The notes beneath the pieces were generated by a model that made no database searches, was not told the origin of the DNA, and worked only from the letters and a program-made list of their open reading frames with translations. The translations under genes and the position numbers were made by a program. From Oscheius dolichura (lineage: Eukaryota; Nematoda; Chromadorea; Rhabditida; Rhabditidae), in the NCBI GenBank assembly GCA_932521035.1, contig OW051494.1, positions 8,728,001-8,792,000 of the forward strand: a DNA stretch of 64,000 nucleotides, read 5' to 3'. Positions 46,031 through 56,859 of the stretch are shown here, piece by piece. Position 1 is the first letter of the stretch. Every line of letters starts with the position of its first letter.

Positions 46031-49000
46031 TTGACCCCTTTTCGCCCCCCGCCGGAGTTTCCAGCCTTCCTCACGATTCCTATTTCGTTACAATTTCTGC
46101 CACTTGTGCAACGTGGCACAATACTTGCTTCCTTGTTCTATTTTCAGACCCCGAAATGTTTACGAAAACAAACTTTCTCCCGTTCAAAACCGGATGACTC
46201 ATCAGCTGGTCCATCAATCAGTCCCGAAAAGACAAATATTGCCCGAAAAATAAGTGGAGAACCCAAAATCCAAGCCCACTGTAGCATCAGAATGGAGCAA
46301 AATGTGTTAGACCTCTTTTTCTTTCACCCGTCTCCCAGTTGGAAAAAATTGCCGCTATGGCTAGTCTTTTTCGCGACCTTCCCGTCCACATGGCGGCCAG
46401 CTGACTGTCAGACGAGGAACTATTTCCCGATGAGACCGGTCCTGAACAGTCACTCCGCCTTCGGTATCATTTACGACTTTCATTCACTCTGGTGGAAGAG
46501 TGCTGCCGAATTTCTCATGACTTCCCCGTTCCCACGGTCTATGTACAGAAAAATGAGACAGGCCGGACAAGAGAAACTGGAATCTATTGGAACCTCTGAA
46601 CAAAATGTTACGTCCCCTTCCTTTTCTACGGAATTTCTCCCCGGTCGGCTGAAAACGGCTACTGATTATCCTCAATTATCGAGAGCGCCGACTCAATTAT
46701 AGGGCAAACGGATTATCGCCAATATTCGGGGGAAATTGAGGGTAATGAGAAAGAAATGGAAAAAAATACGGTAGAAACGTGGTCCTGGTGGAGATCTTCA
46801 GACTTTTGCTTCTTTATTAGCGAGAGCTCCGACTACTCACGAGATTCCAAGAACTGGAGGTCTGAGTTACTGTGGGACAAATGAGTAAAGCCCGATGTTC
46901 TCAACATTTGAAACGGGAAAGACGCCGACGGGTCTACAGTAATTCCGCCGGTCTACAAATCCTAGTTTATAAGAAAAAGATCCTCTCTTCTGTCTAGAAG
47001 CAAGAAATAAAGCTGCGCTTTGAGGAACTGTCAGGGACTGGAGCGGGTTACTGTAATTCAGGTATATAGACACATACGTACAGGCCAAATTTAGCTTTTT
47101 TTTAAATGAAAAATGGAAAACACTATCGGGATCAGCGTCAAAAATCACATCGAATAAGCTATATCCCCCACATAATAACAAGGTGGGCGCGCTATCGCTT
47201 CGGGACCCGTGAACGGAATCGGGCAACTTCGTGAACGAAACTCCCAGTCCCTGACAGTTCCTTTAATAGCCTTAAAAGCGTAGTAGGAATCATTTTGGCC
47301 CCCCTTTTCTAAATTTTTCCAAGATTCCCCAGTTGAGTCATCACCTTGAGCCCCAGCGACCAGTTTAACCGTTGCCACGTTCCTTGACCTTTTTACGGTC
47401 ACGAAATACAGCTGACTAGTAAGGAATCCAACCGGGAAAAACAAATCCTTTGCTACGTCCTTCAAAGCCACGAAAAGTCCTGTGACCAGCTACACAAAAC
47501 AAAAACAAATACAAATTTAGCCCCGACCGAAGCGAGCGATCTTCGAACAAGGAGACGGTGACTAACGTTCCGTACTTTTTGATATTATGAGAGTTGTGGT
47601 AGACAGATTCTTCAGAGGAAGTGAGGGAGATGAGAAGGGAGGGAAAGGGTCGCCTGGACTGGGTTCCGACGGTAAGGTCAGATTAGCCTACGGTTGTTTA
47701 ATTATTTAAGGCCCTAGGGGAAGTTTTTGAGCCAAAATAGTCCGTCCACCTACTAAATTTCCTTTTCCGTGGACAAAGGAAGCCGGGAAAGCCTAGGATT
47801 CCACCTCTGTCGGCTTCGAGATCTCGAACTGCCGGACCGTAATTACTTCACGGGCTGCGAAGGCCCAACAACCCACGTTTGAACTACCGCATTCTTTCGA
47901 ATATGAACTCCTCTCTATTATTAGTCCTTTATTTCAAGCGATCTACTTAAATTTAGTCTCAAAAAGGGTAGACTGCCGCCGTGGCTGCTATCTCTTCCCA
48001 GACCAGTCGGTTCACACGGCGGTCAGCTGATTGCCCGACCAAGGAACTATTTCCCGCTGGGTCAGGCTGTCGCCCCGCCTCCACTGCCGTTTTTGGCCTT
48101 TCCCGTTCTCGGCGAAGAGTGCTGCCGAATTTCCCATGACTTCCCCGTTCCCACGGTCTATGTACAGAAAAATGAGACAGGCCGGACAAGAGAAACTGGA
48201 ATCTATTGGAACCTCTGAACAAAATGTTACGTCCCCTTCCTTTTCTACGGAATTTCTCCCCGGTCGGCTGAAAACGGCTACTGATTATCCTCAATTATCG
48301 GGAAACCGCTAAGGTTAATGGAATAAATGACAGGGGAAAGGGTAGGGTGTGGTACGAGGACAAACGGATTATCGCCAATATTCGGGGGGAATTGAGGGTA
48401 ATGAGAAAGAAATGGAAAAGAGCAAGGTAGAAACGTCCTTTTCAGAGTGAGAAGGATTTTATCAATTCTAGGATGTTCAAGACAAGATTCCTTTGGATAG
48501 TTCTCGCCCAAATGGTAGTTGAAGTGGAACAGGTGCCGTCTATAGTAATTTGGCGGCTCTATAGTGCATAAATTATGACAAAAAGGCCTGTTGAGAGCTT
48601 TCTTATCCGCTCTCTGGAAGTAGAAACAAGGTTAGATCCGAGTTGAATGGCTTCAGAACCGTAATAGACCCCATTCCAAGGCTGTTTTTCTAAAATTTTT
48701 GCAAAATTGCCCATCTGAGTCATCACCTTGAGCCCCGGTGACCAGTTTAACCGTTGTCAAGTTCCTAGACCTTTTTACGGTCACAAGATACAGCTGACTA
48801 GTAAGGAATCCAACCGGGTAGCGTTACGCCGAGATGTCCTGTGACCAGCCAAGACATTAGCCCCGACAAGAGTAACTGATCTTCGAACAAGACGACGGCC
48901 ACGAAAAGTTCCCCACTTTTTGATACTATGAGAGTACTAGAAATGGTAGAGAGATACTTCAGGGGAAGGGAAGAAGAGAGAGAAAGGTCTGGACTAGATT

Positions 49001-49260
49001 AGCCCAGTATAGTTTGACTATTCATGGGTTTTGGACTGTTTTTTGGGCCAACGGGGTGCTTTTCTCATCCTTTTCTTCATTCTTTTTCCTGGACAAAAGA
49101 AGGTTAGAAAACAGAAGGGTTCCTGCTTCTGAACCTCGAACTTTCGGACCAGATCCCTCTTCAGTCCAAGGAAAACCAAACAGCCCAGTTCTGAAGTACC
49201 GTATTTTCTCCAATATGAACTCTTCTCTATTATGAGTCCTTTTTTCAATAGAATTGGCTA
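46031..49260 (+). repeat. Array of interspersed repeat units (R1, R2, R3)
   Basis: 46050-46290 matches 51830-52040 (R2). 46370-46770 matches 47985-48430 and 50505-50960 (R3; about 190 bases at 46490 and 48115 are nearly identical). 47340-47960 and 48548-49260 are R1 copies with the core TTTTTGATACTATGAGAGT. A TIR element with AGGAACTGTCAGGGACTGG ends sits at about 47026-47262. Long frames recur with the repeats and are not taken as genes. Confidence 0.75.
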
Positions 49261-52200
49261 AATTTAGTCTCCAAAATGTAGGAATGCCCAGAGTTCATAT
49301 TGTTGAGGGTACGGCACTTTGGATCAAACAGATGCCCCCTTTTCCACTTCTTTATTCCAATCCCCCGCTTCTATTTCTTCACTAACCCCCGATTTCTACT
49401 TAATTTCTGTTTCAGGTTGTTCAAGATAGGTACAAATTTTTGTTTTTACGGTTTGTTTTTTTTTCCGGTTTACCACTCTCGCGGCAAACAGCTGACTGCC
49501 GATTGGCGAAGAATTGCCAGGTGAATCACTGGGAACACTTGGAACAAAGTTTACTGGAACTTTCTCGCCGGAGTTACCTAACATTTCGTAAAAGTTTGGA
49601 GAAAGTAGGATTTACTGAATAAATGGGAAAGGAAGACTGTGTGTGGATTTTCGGAGAAGATATTTTGGATTCGAACAGTGGCAGCCGGAAATTTCTTATG
49701 GCTTCATACTTTCAAAGAGAAGGAGAAAGATCTCCACATCCTACAATATTTAAGAAGCAGCTGAGGAGCTCTCTGCTGGGTTACAGTAGAAATAAGTACA
49801 GAAATAAGTCGGAAAAATGGAAAAATTCGAAGGAACTGACTCTTTTTGAAGAAAAAGTGAGTAAAATTGAGTTTTACAGGTTTCTACCCAAGAGCCTACG
49901 GTTCCCTTATAGTGCCCGAGAGAATAGGGCGCCAATTTGTCTACCATCGTCTCCAGGGAGCTGTAACTTTGATGGCTTTCTCTTTGAGCCCCCGTTCGAC
50001 CTACCGACCAGCTCGATCTTTATTGTTTACAGTAAAGTGTACAGTTGTTGCTATCAAAAATAAATCGGCTGGTTTCCCGAAATAGAGCCTTCTATCCTCT
50101 CGGGGAGCGAGACGTCCTTCAATGGGGACACCCTGTGACTGTTCTGAACATAGGTCGCCGAGAGGAGCTGGTCTTCGCCCAAAGCGCTAGCCACTATCAA
50201 GTTGATACATTTTGGTAGTATGAGAGTCATAGTAGAATTCCATTTATTCCTACCAGCCGTTCGTTTCCAAATTTCTTCCTGTTGCGCAAGATTGGGGCAA
50301 TGTTTATTTCCGTGTTCTGTTTTCGACCGCCGCTGTGTTTACGAAACATTGCCCTTCAAACCAGGCGGAACCCAGCAAACAGTCTGAAAAGTGCCCACAG
50401 AGAACCGCCAAAACCGGAGTCGACGGGGAATTATTTGATTCTGGTTCGAACAAAATGTGTTGGGTCCTTTTTCTGCCGAAATGTCTCCCAATCGGGGTAG
50501 ACTGCCGCCGTGGCTGCTATCTTTTCCCAGACCAGTCGGTTCACACGGCGGCCAGCTGATTTCCCGACCAAGGAACTATTTCCCGCTGGGTCAGGCTGTC
50601 GCCCCGCCTCCACTGCCGTTTTTGGCCTTCCCGTTCTCGGCGAAGAGTGCTGCCGAATTTCCCATGACTTCCCCGTTCCCACGGTCTATGTACAGAAAAA
50701 TGAGACAGGGCGAACGCCGGGAACTGGAATCTATTGGAACCGCTGAACAAAATGTTGCGTCCCCTTCTTTTTCTTCGGAATTTCTCCCCGGTCGGCTGAA
50801 AACGGCTACTGATTATCCTCAATTATCGGGAGACCGCTAAGGTTAATGGAATAAATGACAGGGGAAAGGGTAGGGTGTGGTACGAGGACAAACGGATTAT
50901 CGGCAATATTCGGGGGAAATTGAGGGTAATGAGAAAGAAATGGAAAAAAATACGGTAGATACGGGGTTCTGGTGGAAATCTTCAGACTTTTGCTTCCTGC
51001 TCACGCCATCCAACGAACTGAACGCCATTAGTTGGGTTATTATAGGGAAAAATGAGTCGGAAACTTAATAATTATCAGATTTTTTTAAGGAATTGAGTGC
51101 AGAATGGATAGAAACAAACTAAAATGCATAATTCTGACCTTTTTTAGGTCAAAAATTCATATTTTCCGACCGAGGCAACCATTTTCTATCCTTTGCTGTT
51201 TTCATGGGCATTTCAGTTCATTTTACGGTATTTTCCTGGATCTGGATCCCCTAGGAAGACTCCAAATACCGTTAACTCCGGGTATAAATGCGTTAGGACC
51301 AGGTTAGGCCCTTTTTCCATCCCTGGACCGGGTTGACCGTTTGAGACTTTTTCCATTGAGCCGTAGTGACCAGTTCAATCTTTGTTGTTTGCGATGGCCT
51401 TTGTTTTCATCACAAGTTTTCCCGAAATAGCGAAGATGGACGGGAGAAGTATCCCATCAGGAAGCCGCTAGTCAGGTGCGCGAGAGTGTCCCGAGTGTGT
51501 GGAAGGCCGTTCAGAGATGGCAACCGATCTTCGGCCAAAACATCGGGCCCCAACAACTTTCACTTTTTGATACAATGGGAGTTACAGGCGGTAACTTGTG
51601 GTAGACAGTTGCTCTGGAAGGGGCGTGTTAGCCAGGCTTGGAACCATAATTACGGGCCTTGCTTCCCCAAAGTTGGTCGAATTTTCTGGGAAAAAAGGAG
51701 ACAAAAATGAGACAGACAGCCTGGAATTCCCTTCTGGCATGAAAAGCTCCACAGATACCCTTATTTCCCCCAATTTTAGAGCCAGAAAACTGCCCGGTTC
51801 TTCCGTTGACCCCGTCGGAGTTTCAAGCTTTCCTCCCAACATTTCCATTTCGTTACAATTTCTGCCACTTGTGCAACGTGGCACAATACTTGCTTCCTTG
51901 TTCTATTTACAGACCCCGAAATGTTTACGAAAACAAACTTTCTCCCGTTCAAAACCGGATGACTCATCAGCTGGTCCATCAATCAGCCCCGAAAAGACAA
52001 AAAATGGCGTAAAAATTTGTGGAGAATGCTGAATCGAAGCCCAATGGATCTATCTGATTCGAGTAAAAGATGTTAGCTCCCCATTCTTTTCAAATATCTC
52101 CCAGTGGGGGAAGATTGCCGCCGTGGCTAGTCTTTTTCGCGGCGTTGCCGTTCATATGGCGACCAGGCGGCCGTCTCTCGGGTCGAAGATTCTCCTATGA

Positions 52201-52500
52201 GTCAGAAGGAACACCAGGAGCTGAGAATTATTCGAGCCAGCGAACGAAAAGAGTTATGGTCTTTACCAAAAGAAGAGGAGTATCGTACAATTTTAGCGGC
52301 AGGTCGACCTTCCAGCCAAATTTCCTCCTGCGGTGGCCGAATAATTGGCTGTAAGTGCGCCCCACCGCTAAAATTGATATCATTTTTCTCTTGACAGACA
52401 ATGCACCCCCCTTTTCTTGAAAAATTTTCTCAATGAGGGTAAAAACGGTTCCCAAAATTGTTCCCAATAATCGGGAATTTACTGAAAGGTGGTTAATGGA
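49261..52500 (+). repeat. Further units of the same repeat superfamily
   Basis: 49990-50240, 50490-50960 (R3), 51140-51300 (matches 58310-58500), 51365-51640 (core at about 51562) and 51830-52080 (R2) follow each other in the same order as elsewhere, so a diverged unit of about 1.5-2 kb was repeated. 49300-49990 is not recognised. Confidence 0.65.
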
Positions 52501-53080
52501 ATAGAGCTAATATCGCCACAATTTGGACCCTGCTGGAGTTCATCAACCTTCCAAGAGGTTAATGATGGACCAGACACCAAAATTGAACAACCGGGATCGA
52601 TTAGAAGACGTTTCCAACGAGATGTTGCTGTCTGGACCCAAAAAATGCGCCATATTTTATGTTGAACGCGAAATTTTGCTTAACTTTCCATGAGAACCCC
52701 CAAAATAAAGTAGAAACGAGCGTTGGTGGAGTTTCGTCCTACATGATCGTCCGAAAGACGTTTGTAAACACCAGAAAGATAAGTTTGAATCAAAAGACCA
52801 CAAATACTGGGAATTTCGTGTCCTAAACCCGGTGCCCGGCTGATTTAATACAATTTTGAGATAAGGACGCTGGAAACTGTCTAGTTGCCCTTCAAATCTC
52901 CCAATGAGAACTCAAATTGCACCCGGTACAGTTTCGAATGGACTGCATGGTCGAAAATGGGCGGATAAATGGATTAGTCGGAGACAGATTGAATCAGAAA
53001 CATGTCCACCCCTTCAGCTTATTCAGTTTTATCGGCTTCGCGGCAATCGACACTCCGCTCGACAGTTCAAGACGATAAAG
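52501..53080. repeat. Upstream flank of receptor paralogue 2
   Basis: 52540-53080 is the inverted, diverged copy of 42240-42960 without the TIR element found there. A frame from 52904 (MRTQIAPGTV) is open into the receptor gene, but the conserved start is at 53081. Confidence 0.6.
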
Positions 53081-54338
53081 ATGGATTCTAATAACAGCAA
53101 CTACACCGAGTCAACCACCGCTGCTAGTCACTTTGATATAACTAGAGGCGGTGTTCTTCCCGTGGATAAGAGTATTCCTATGATTATTGTTTTCCTCATT
53201 GGAACTCCATTACATTCATATATTATTTGGCGTATCTATCGTAAAACTCCTATTAAAAAAATGTATCACTATTTTATAATGTTACAATCTGGTAACGATA
53301 TAGCACAGACTACTTATAGCGTTGTATATGTTGTGGTAAGATCTAAAAATTAGCCCCTCGAAGGCGAGTCAACCACATTTGACCTTACTCTCGTGTTTAT
53401 TTTCTATAAACGACGACAGTAGACAAACTTTAGCCGACAAATTTAACCAAAAAGGCTAACAAGTGTTGTCAAGTGTACAACTGAAAATATTGCACAATAT
53501 CTATAAGATGAACATCACTTGCTGCCTGTTTCATCGATAATATGCCTCATCAGTTCTTGACCGCATAAACTTACTTACACCGTGTGCAAAAAAATCCAAA
53601 GAATAACTTTAAACTTTTTTTTAGGTATGCATTTTCTTTAACGAATGCATTTTTCGCGATTATTTACAATATTTAATGAAAATAATACAGTTGATATTTT
53701 CTGCCTTTTTAATGATTTATTGGAAAACAATTGTTCGTGAGTGAGTAACCTACAATAGCATTGCCGATATAACTACAATTATTCCAGGCAGAGACGCTTG
53801 GACCTCACTCTATACGGTGTCGCTGTATTTTCAGCATTTGGAATAATATTAGGAAATGGTCTAAGACAGATTGGAATCGAATTTGTTTGCACAATTGTAG
53901 CACTTCTAATAATGTTATTTAGCTGATGTCAGCTAGTATCCTTGTTCTAGTTGCAATTGTATCAGCAGTATTGATGGCTACGCTGAGTTTAATAGTTTAT
54001 ATCTTAGTGCATCAGATGGACGTCTCCAATTTGAGTACGGTAACATTAGCGGTGCAGAAGAAGCTCGCAGATGCCCTATTCCTACAGGTTGGCCCAGGTT
54101 AAATATTTGAGCTGTTCTTTTTCAGTTTATTCTAATTCTAGTATACAACGGGTTCGACATCTTCGTAGCTATAGTAGATTACTACGTTCTGCTTGCTCCA
54201 TCTTTAGTAGAAGCCCGGATGAAGATGTCTGCCGAAACCGACCGAATCATCCGCATGAAACTGGCTAACGACTATGTGGAAAGTATAGGGATTTTTACAG
54301 ACATATATTATTGGACTCAGCGAGTAAGTATAGTATAG
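53081..54338 (+). CDS. Multi-pass membrane protein, chemoreceptor-like, paralogue 2
   Basis: Exons 53081-53335, 53625-53740, 53788-53884, 53923-54087 and 54126-54338 join in phase to 281 residues. Exons 1 and 2 have exactly the same lengths as in the gene at 40977-42236. The glycosylated N-tail MDSNNSNYTE is followed by hydrophobic segments near 32-53, 61-88, 100-122, 128-148, 158-185 and 212-235 (FILILVYNGFDIFVAIVDYY), then a charged tail; a seventh segment is not obvious. Only parts are conserved with paralogue 1 (SYIIW, FLMIYWKT, FD, LLAPSL), so the split is not recent, yet both frames are intact, suggesting both are or recently were functional. Class within nematode chemoreceptors is unassigned. 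Confidence 0.75.
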
Positions 54339-54443
54339 CTGAAGTTTGTAAAAGAATACATAGCCGTAACTCTCTGACAATTAAAGAAAATCGTTCTCGT
54401 TCTAAATTAGTCCTGCGTGGATAGGACTTTTTAGAAGAGTTAA

Positions 54444-55592
54444 TATAGTCCGTTTCCAACGGATATGTCACGGGATTTAAGAGCCGGTCTCCGTAAGGGC
54501 CTTACGGTAAGGCTCGAGGAACGGTGCCTCCCACAACTTCAAAGATGAGAAGGATGTACCTTTGAAAAGGGGAGAATCCATTCGACTTATCTTGATTTTT
54601 TTTTGTGATTGAAAAGCATGCTATCGTTGTTAAAATTGAAAATTGACAGCACAAAATTAGGCTGTCATGGAGGAATACACAACTTCTGAGAAATAGTCGC
54701 GCCCGTTTTGTTTGCCGCGCATCTCTTATTTTCTTGTGTTGCCTGGGGTTTTGGCAGCTATGCCCGTAGAGGTCTCCACCCGGGATTTTTTTTCCTGAAA
54801 TCGTCAATTTTCCCGAAAGAAAGTGCTGTTTTTGCCAGAAAATCGGATTTTCTCAACAAAATCAAACTCAAATCTAAAAATTCTTGGCACCAAGATGTTC
54901 AGCTCATGAAGGTGGTTCCAACGAGCTATAAAAATGTGGCGGTCCGATAGAACATAAAAAAGTTAATTTTTCGAAATCAGAAATTTCAAATCGGAAATTT
55001 GCGCGCCAAAACGATATTTTCAGAATTTCTAAGTGTGATATTCGTGATCAGCACAAAAATTCTGGTTCGGATAGTATAGATCTCGGGGAATTCACTCCCC
55101 GCGACATTGCTCGAGGCTCTTAAAGGGACAGTATGACCGTTTTTGCTACAGTACCCCGAGTTTTCAAAACTATCATGAATTTTGTTGTAATTGGTCTTGT
55201 TTTGTAGAGCTAATTTTGCTTATCAAGATGCACTATTTTGTTTTTCATGAAAACGTCGCAACCGGGAGAAAACGCAATCAAATGGACGCGTAAACAGCGC
55301 GCGGTCTTGTTCAGGGCAACTTGCGTTGCTTGGAGGCGCGTCGGATGAAATTCGCAACTCGCGAATTTGACATTTTTATATTTTTTTAAATAGATAACTT
55401 TGATCAGAAAAAAATTCTGAACAAGATGAAGCCAACTTCAAAAAACGGTCATACTGTCCCTTTAAAGGTCTGTCGGGCTCTTAAAGGTCTGTCGCGCCTC
55501 CGCTGTGGGACAAGTCTTCTTCCGACATGGTTCCGCAACGGAGATGCGCCGCGAAGTTTGAACTCGTGATATATCGTTGGAAACGGACTATA
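54444..55592. mobile_element. 1.15-kb TIR element, TATAGTCCGTTTCC family, with nested MITE
   Basis: TATAGTCCGTTTCCAACGGA at the left pairs with CGTTGGAAACGGACTATA at the right. No transposase frame is seen. A TTAA MITE (55124-55461) is inserted within it. The subterminal word CGGAGATGCGCCGCGAA near the right end also occurs beside the related end at 59430. Confidence 0.75.
55124..55461. mobile_element. TTAA MITE 1, second copy (inverted)
   Basis: TTAA at 55120-55123 and 55462-55465, ends AGGGACAGTATGACCG and CGGTCATACTGTCCCT. The interior is the reverse complement of 29468-29834 with scattered differences. It lies inside the larger element, so it inserted later. Confidence 0.88.
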
Positions 55593-56036
55593 CAGTATGT
55601 GACCAAGTTTATATCGAGAAATTCAGGTTTCCGAATATTTTCGCTATTCTTTACCAATACTTCGAGGCATTTTGATGTGGTGGGCCGTCAGAGGTTTCTT
55701 TAGAAAGACAGCATCCGCTCCCCGCCGTAGATTAGGAGCCAGAGTAGCACCGGTGAAATATTAAAAATGAACAGAGTAAACCTATTACGTTTGCAAAACA
55801 TATTATCAAATGAAACTTATTAGAATCTGTATGAGAACCACGTTTTTTTAGTCTGTGCTTAGTTTATCATGCCTCATTTGTAATAAATAATTATTTATGC
55901 TAAAGGTTGTCAGTGTGCGTCTTCCCAATATGCTAGCTGTGACTTATTATGAACTCATGTGTCGACTGTTTCACGTTTGAAGATTTTCCCATTCAGTCAC
56001 CGGATTCTTTTTTTGTGGTCAGCAGTTTTGTGAAAG
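55593..56036. other. Intergenic
   Basis: No gene. 55620-55750 shares words (TTTCCGAATATT, CCGTCAGAGG) with 31405-31500 and 60460-60540, so it is probably another dispersed repeat. Confidence 0.4.
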
Positions 56037-56150
56037 AAAAGGGGCGTGGCAAACGAATATTGTGTCAACCTTACCCAAGTAGTCGTAAGGGGATAAAAAT
56101 AGAATTTGCAAGGTATATAAGACCTAGTCAGTTGGCAGAAGACAGCGAGA
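56037..56150 (+). promoter_or_regulatory. Peptide-gene promoter block, copy E
   Basis: AAAAGGGGCGTGGCAAACGA (56037-56056), a further conserved stretch, TATATAAG (56114-56121) and TTGGCAGAAGACAGCGAG. It aligns with copies A, B and C despite divergent surroundings. Confidence 0.65.
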
Positions 56151-56224
56151 TTTTCCCCAATCTCTAACCATCAGTTCTTTCTTCTAATATGGTTATTATT
56201 TTACTTTCAGAAAAACCAACAGAG

Positions 56225-56474
56225 ATGAAATTCTTCGTGATGATCCTGGCTCTTATGACCGTTGCGCTTATCACTGCTAAGCTCCCGGATGCGGTGAGAG
56301 AACGACTGGTTGGAACAAACGCATGTTCCGACACTTATTGTTCCCTCATCACATGTGTCATATGTGTAAGCTACTGTATATAAATTGATAGCAGTATTTC
56401 AGGGCGGTGGCTTTTGTACCCCTGCGGGGATTTGTGTTTGCAATACTAGAAACTCCCCACCCGACTGCCCTTAA
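56225..56474 (+). CDS. Secreted 8-cysteine peptide, copy E
   Basis: Exons 56225-56365 and 56403-56474 (37-base intron, nearly the same sequence as in copy C) encode 70 residues. Signal peptide about 1-19 (MKFFVMILALMTVALITA), leader KLPDAVRERLVG, then CSDTYCSLITCVIC and GGGFCTPAGICVC with x8 to the last cysteine. A TTTCAG acceptor lies 14 bases before the ATG. The TAA stop is followed by AG and GTACC with a 3'UTR intron to about 56535; the terminal exon is rich in GCCACCGCCACGTC words, and AATAAA lies near 56851. The mature part is like copies A and C, the signal like copy F. Confidence 0.86.
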
Positions 56475-56859
56475 AGGTACCTTTCTAGCTTTCTTTTACA
56501 TTTTCCCCTAATCCAAATCTCATCAACATTTTCAGGACTTGTCCGGCAGTCCACACGCCTCTCGTTCACCCTCCGCCACCGCCACGTCAAGCCCTCCGCC
56601 ACGATCCCAGCCGCTTTCGCCAAGCCCAGCCATGTACTACTCCTCCGTCTCATCCCCCAGCCACATTCGCCGAGCCACCGCCACGTCCGCCATCACGCTC
56701 TCTGCCATGTTCCCAGTGCCCCGCCCTTCGTCTCTTCGCCTTCTCGCCCCTCTCCCCTGCCGTCCAGGTAGTGTAAAATGTACATAGTCTCTCCCAAACA
56801 ACCGCTTCTCCATGTAAATTCTGTACATTTGTAACAACATATTGCTTGTAAATAAAGCG

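Noticed and set aside
46031-46702. 223-codon open frame
   Set aside because: It lies across R2 and R3 repeats; the other repeat copies do not keep the frame open and no domain is recognisable.
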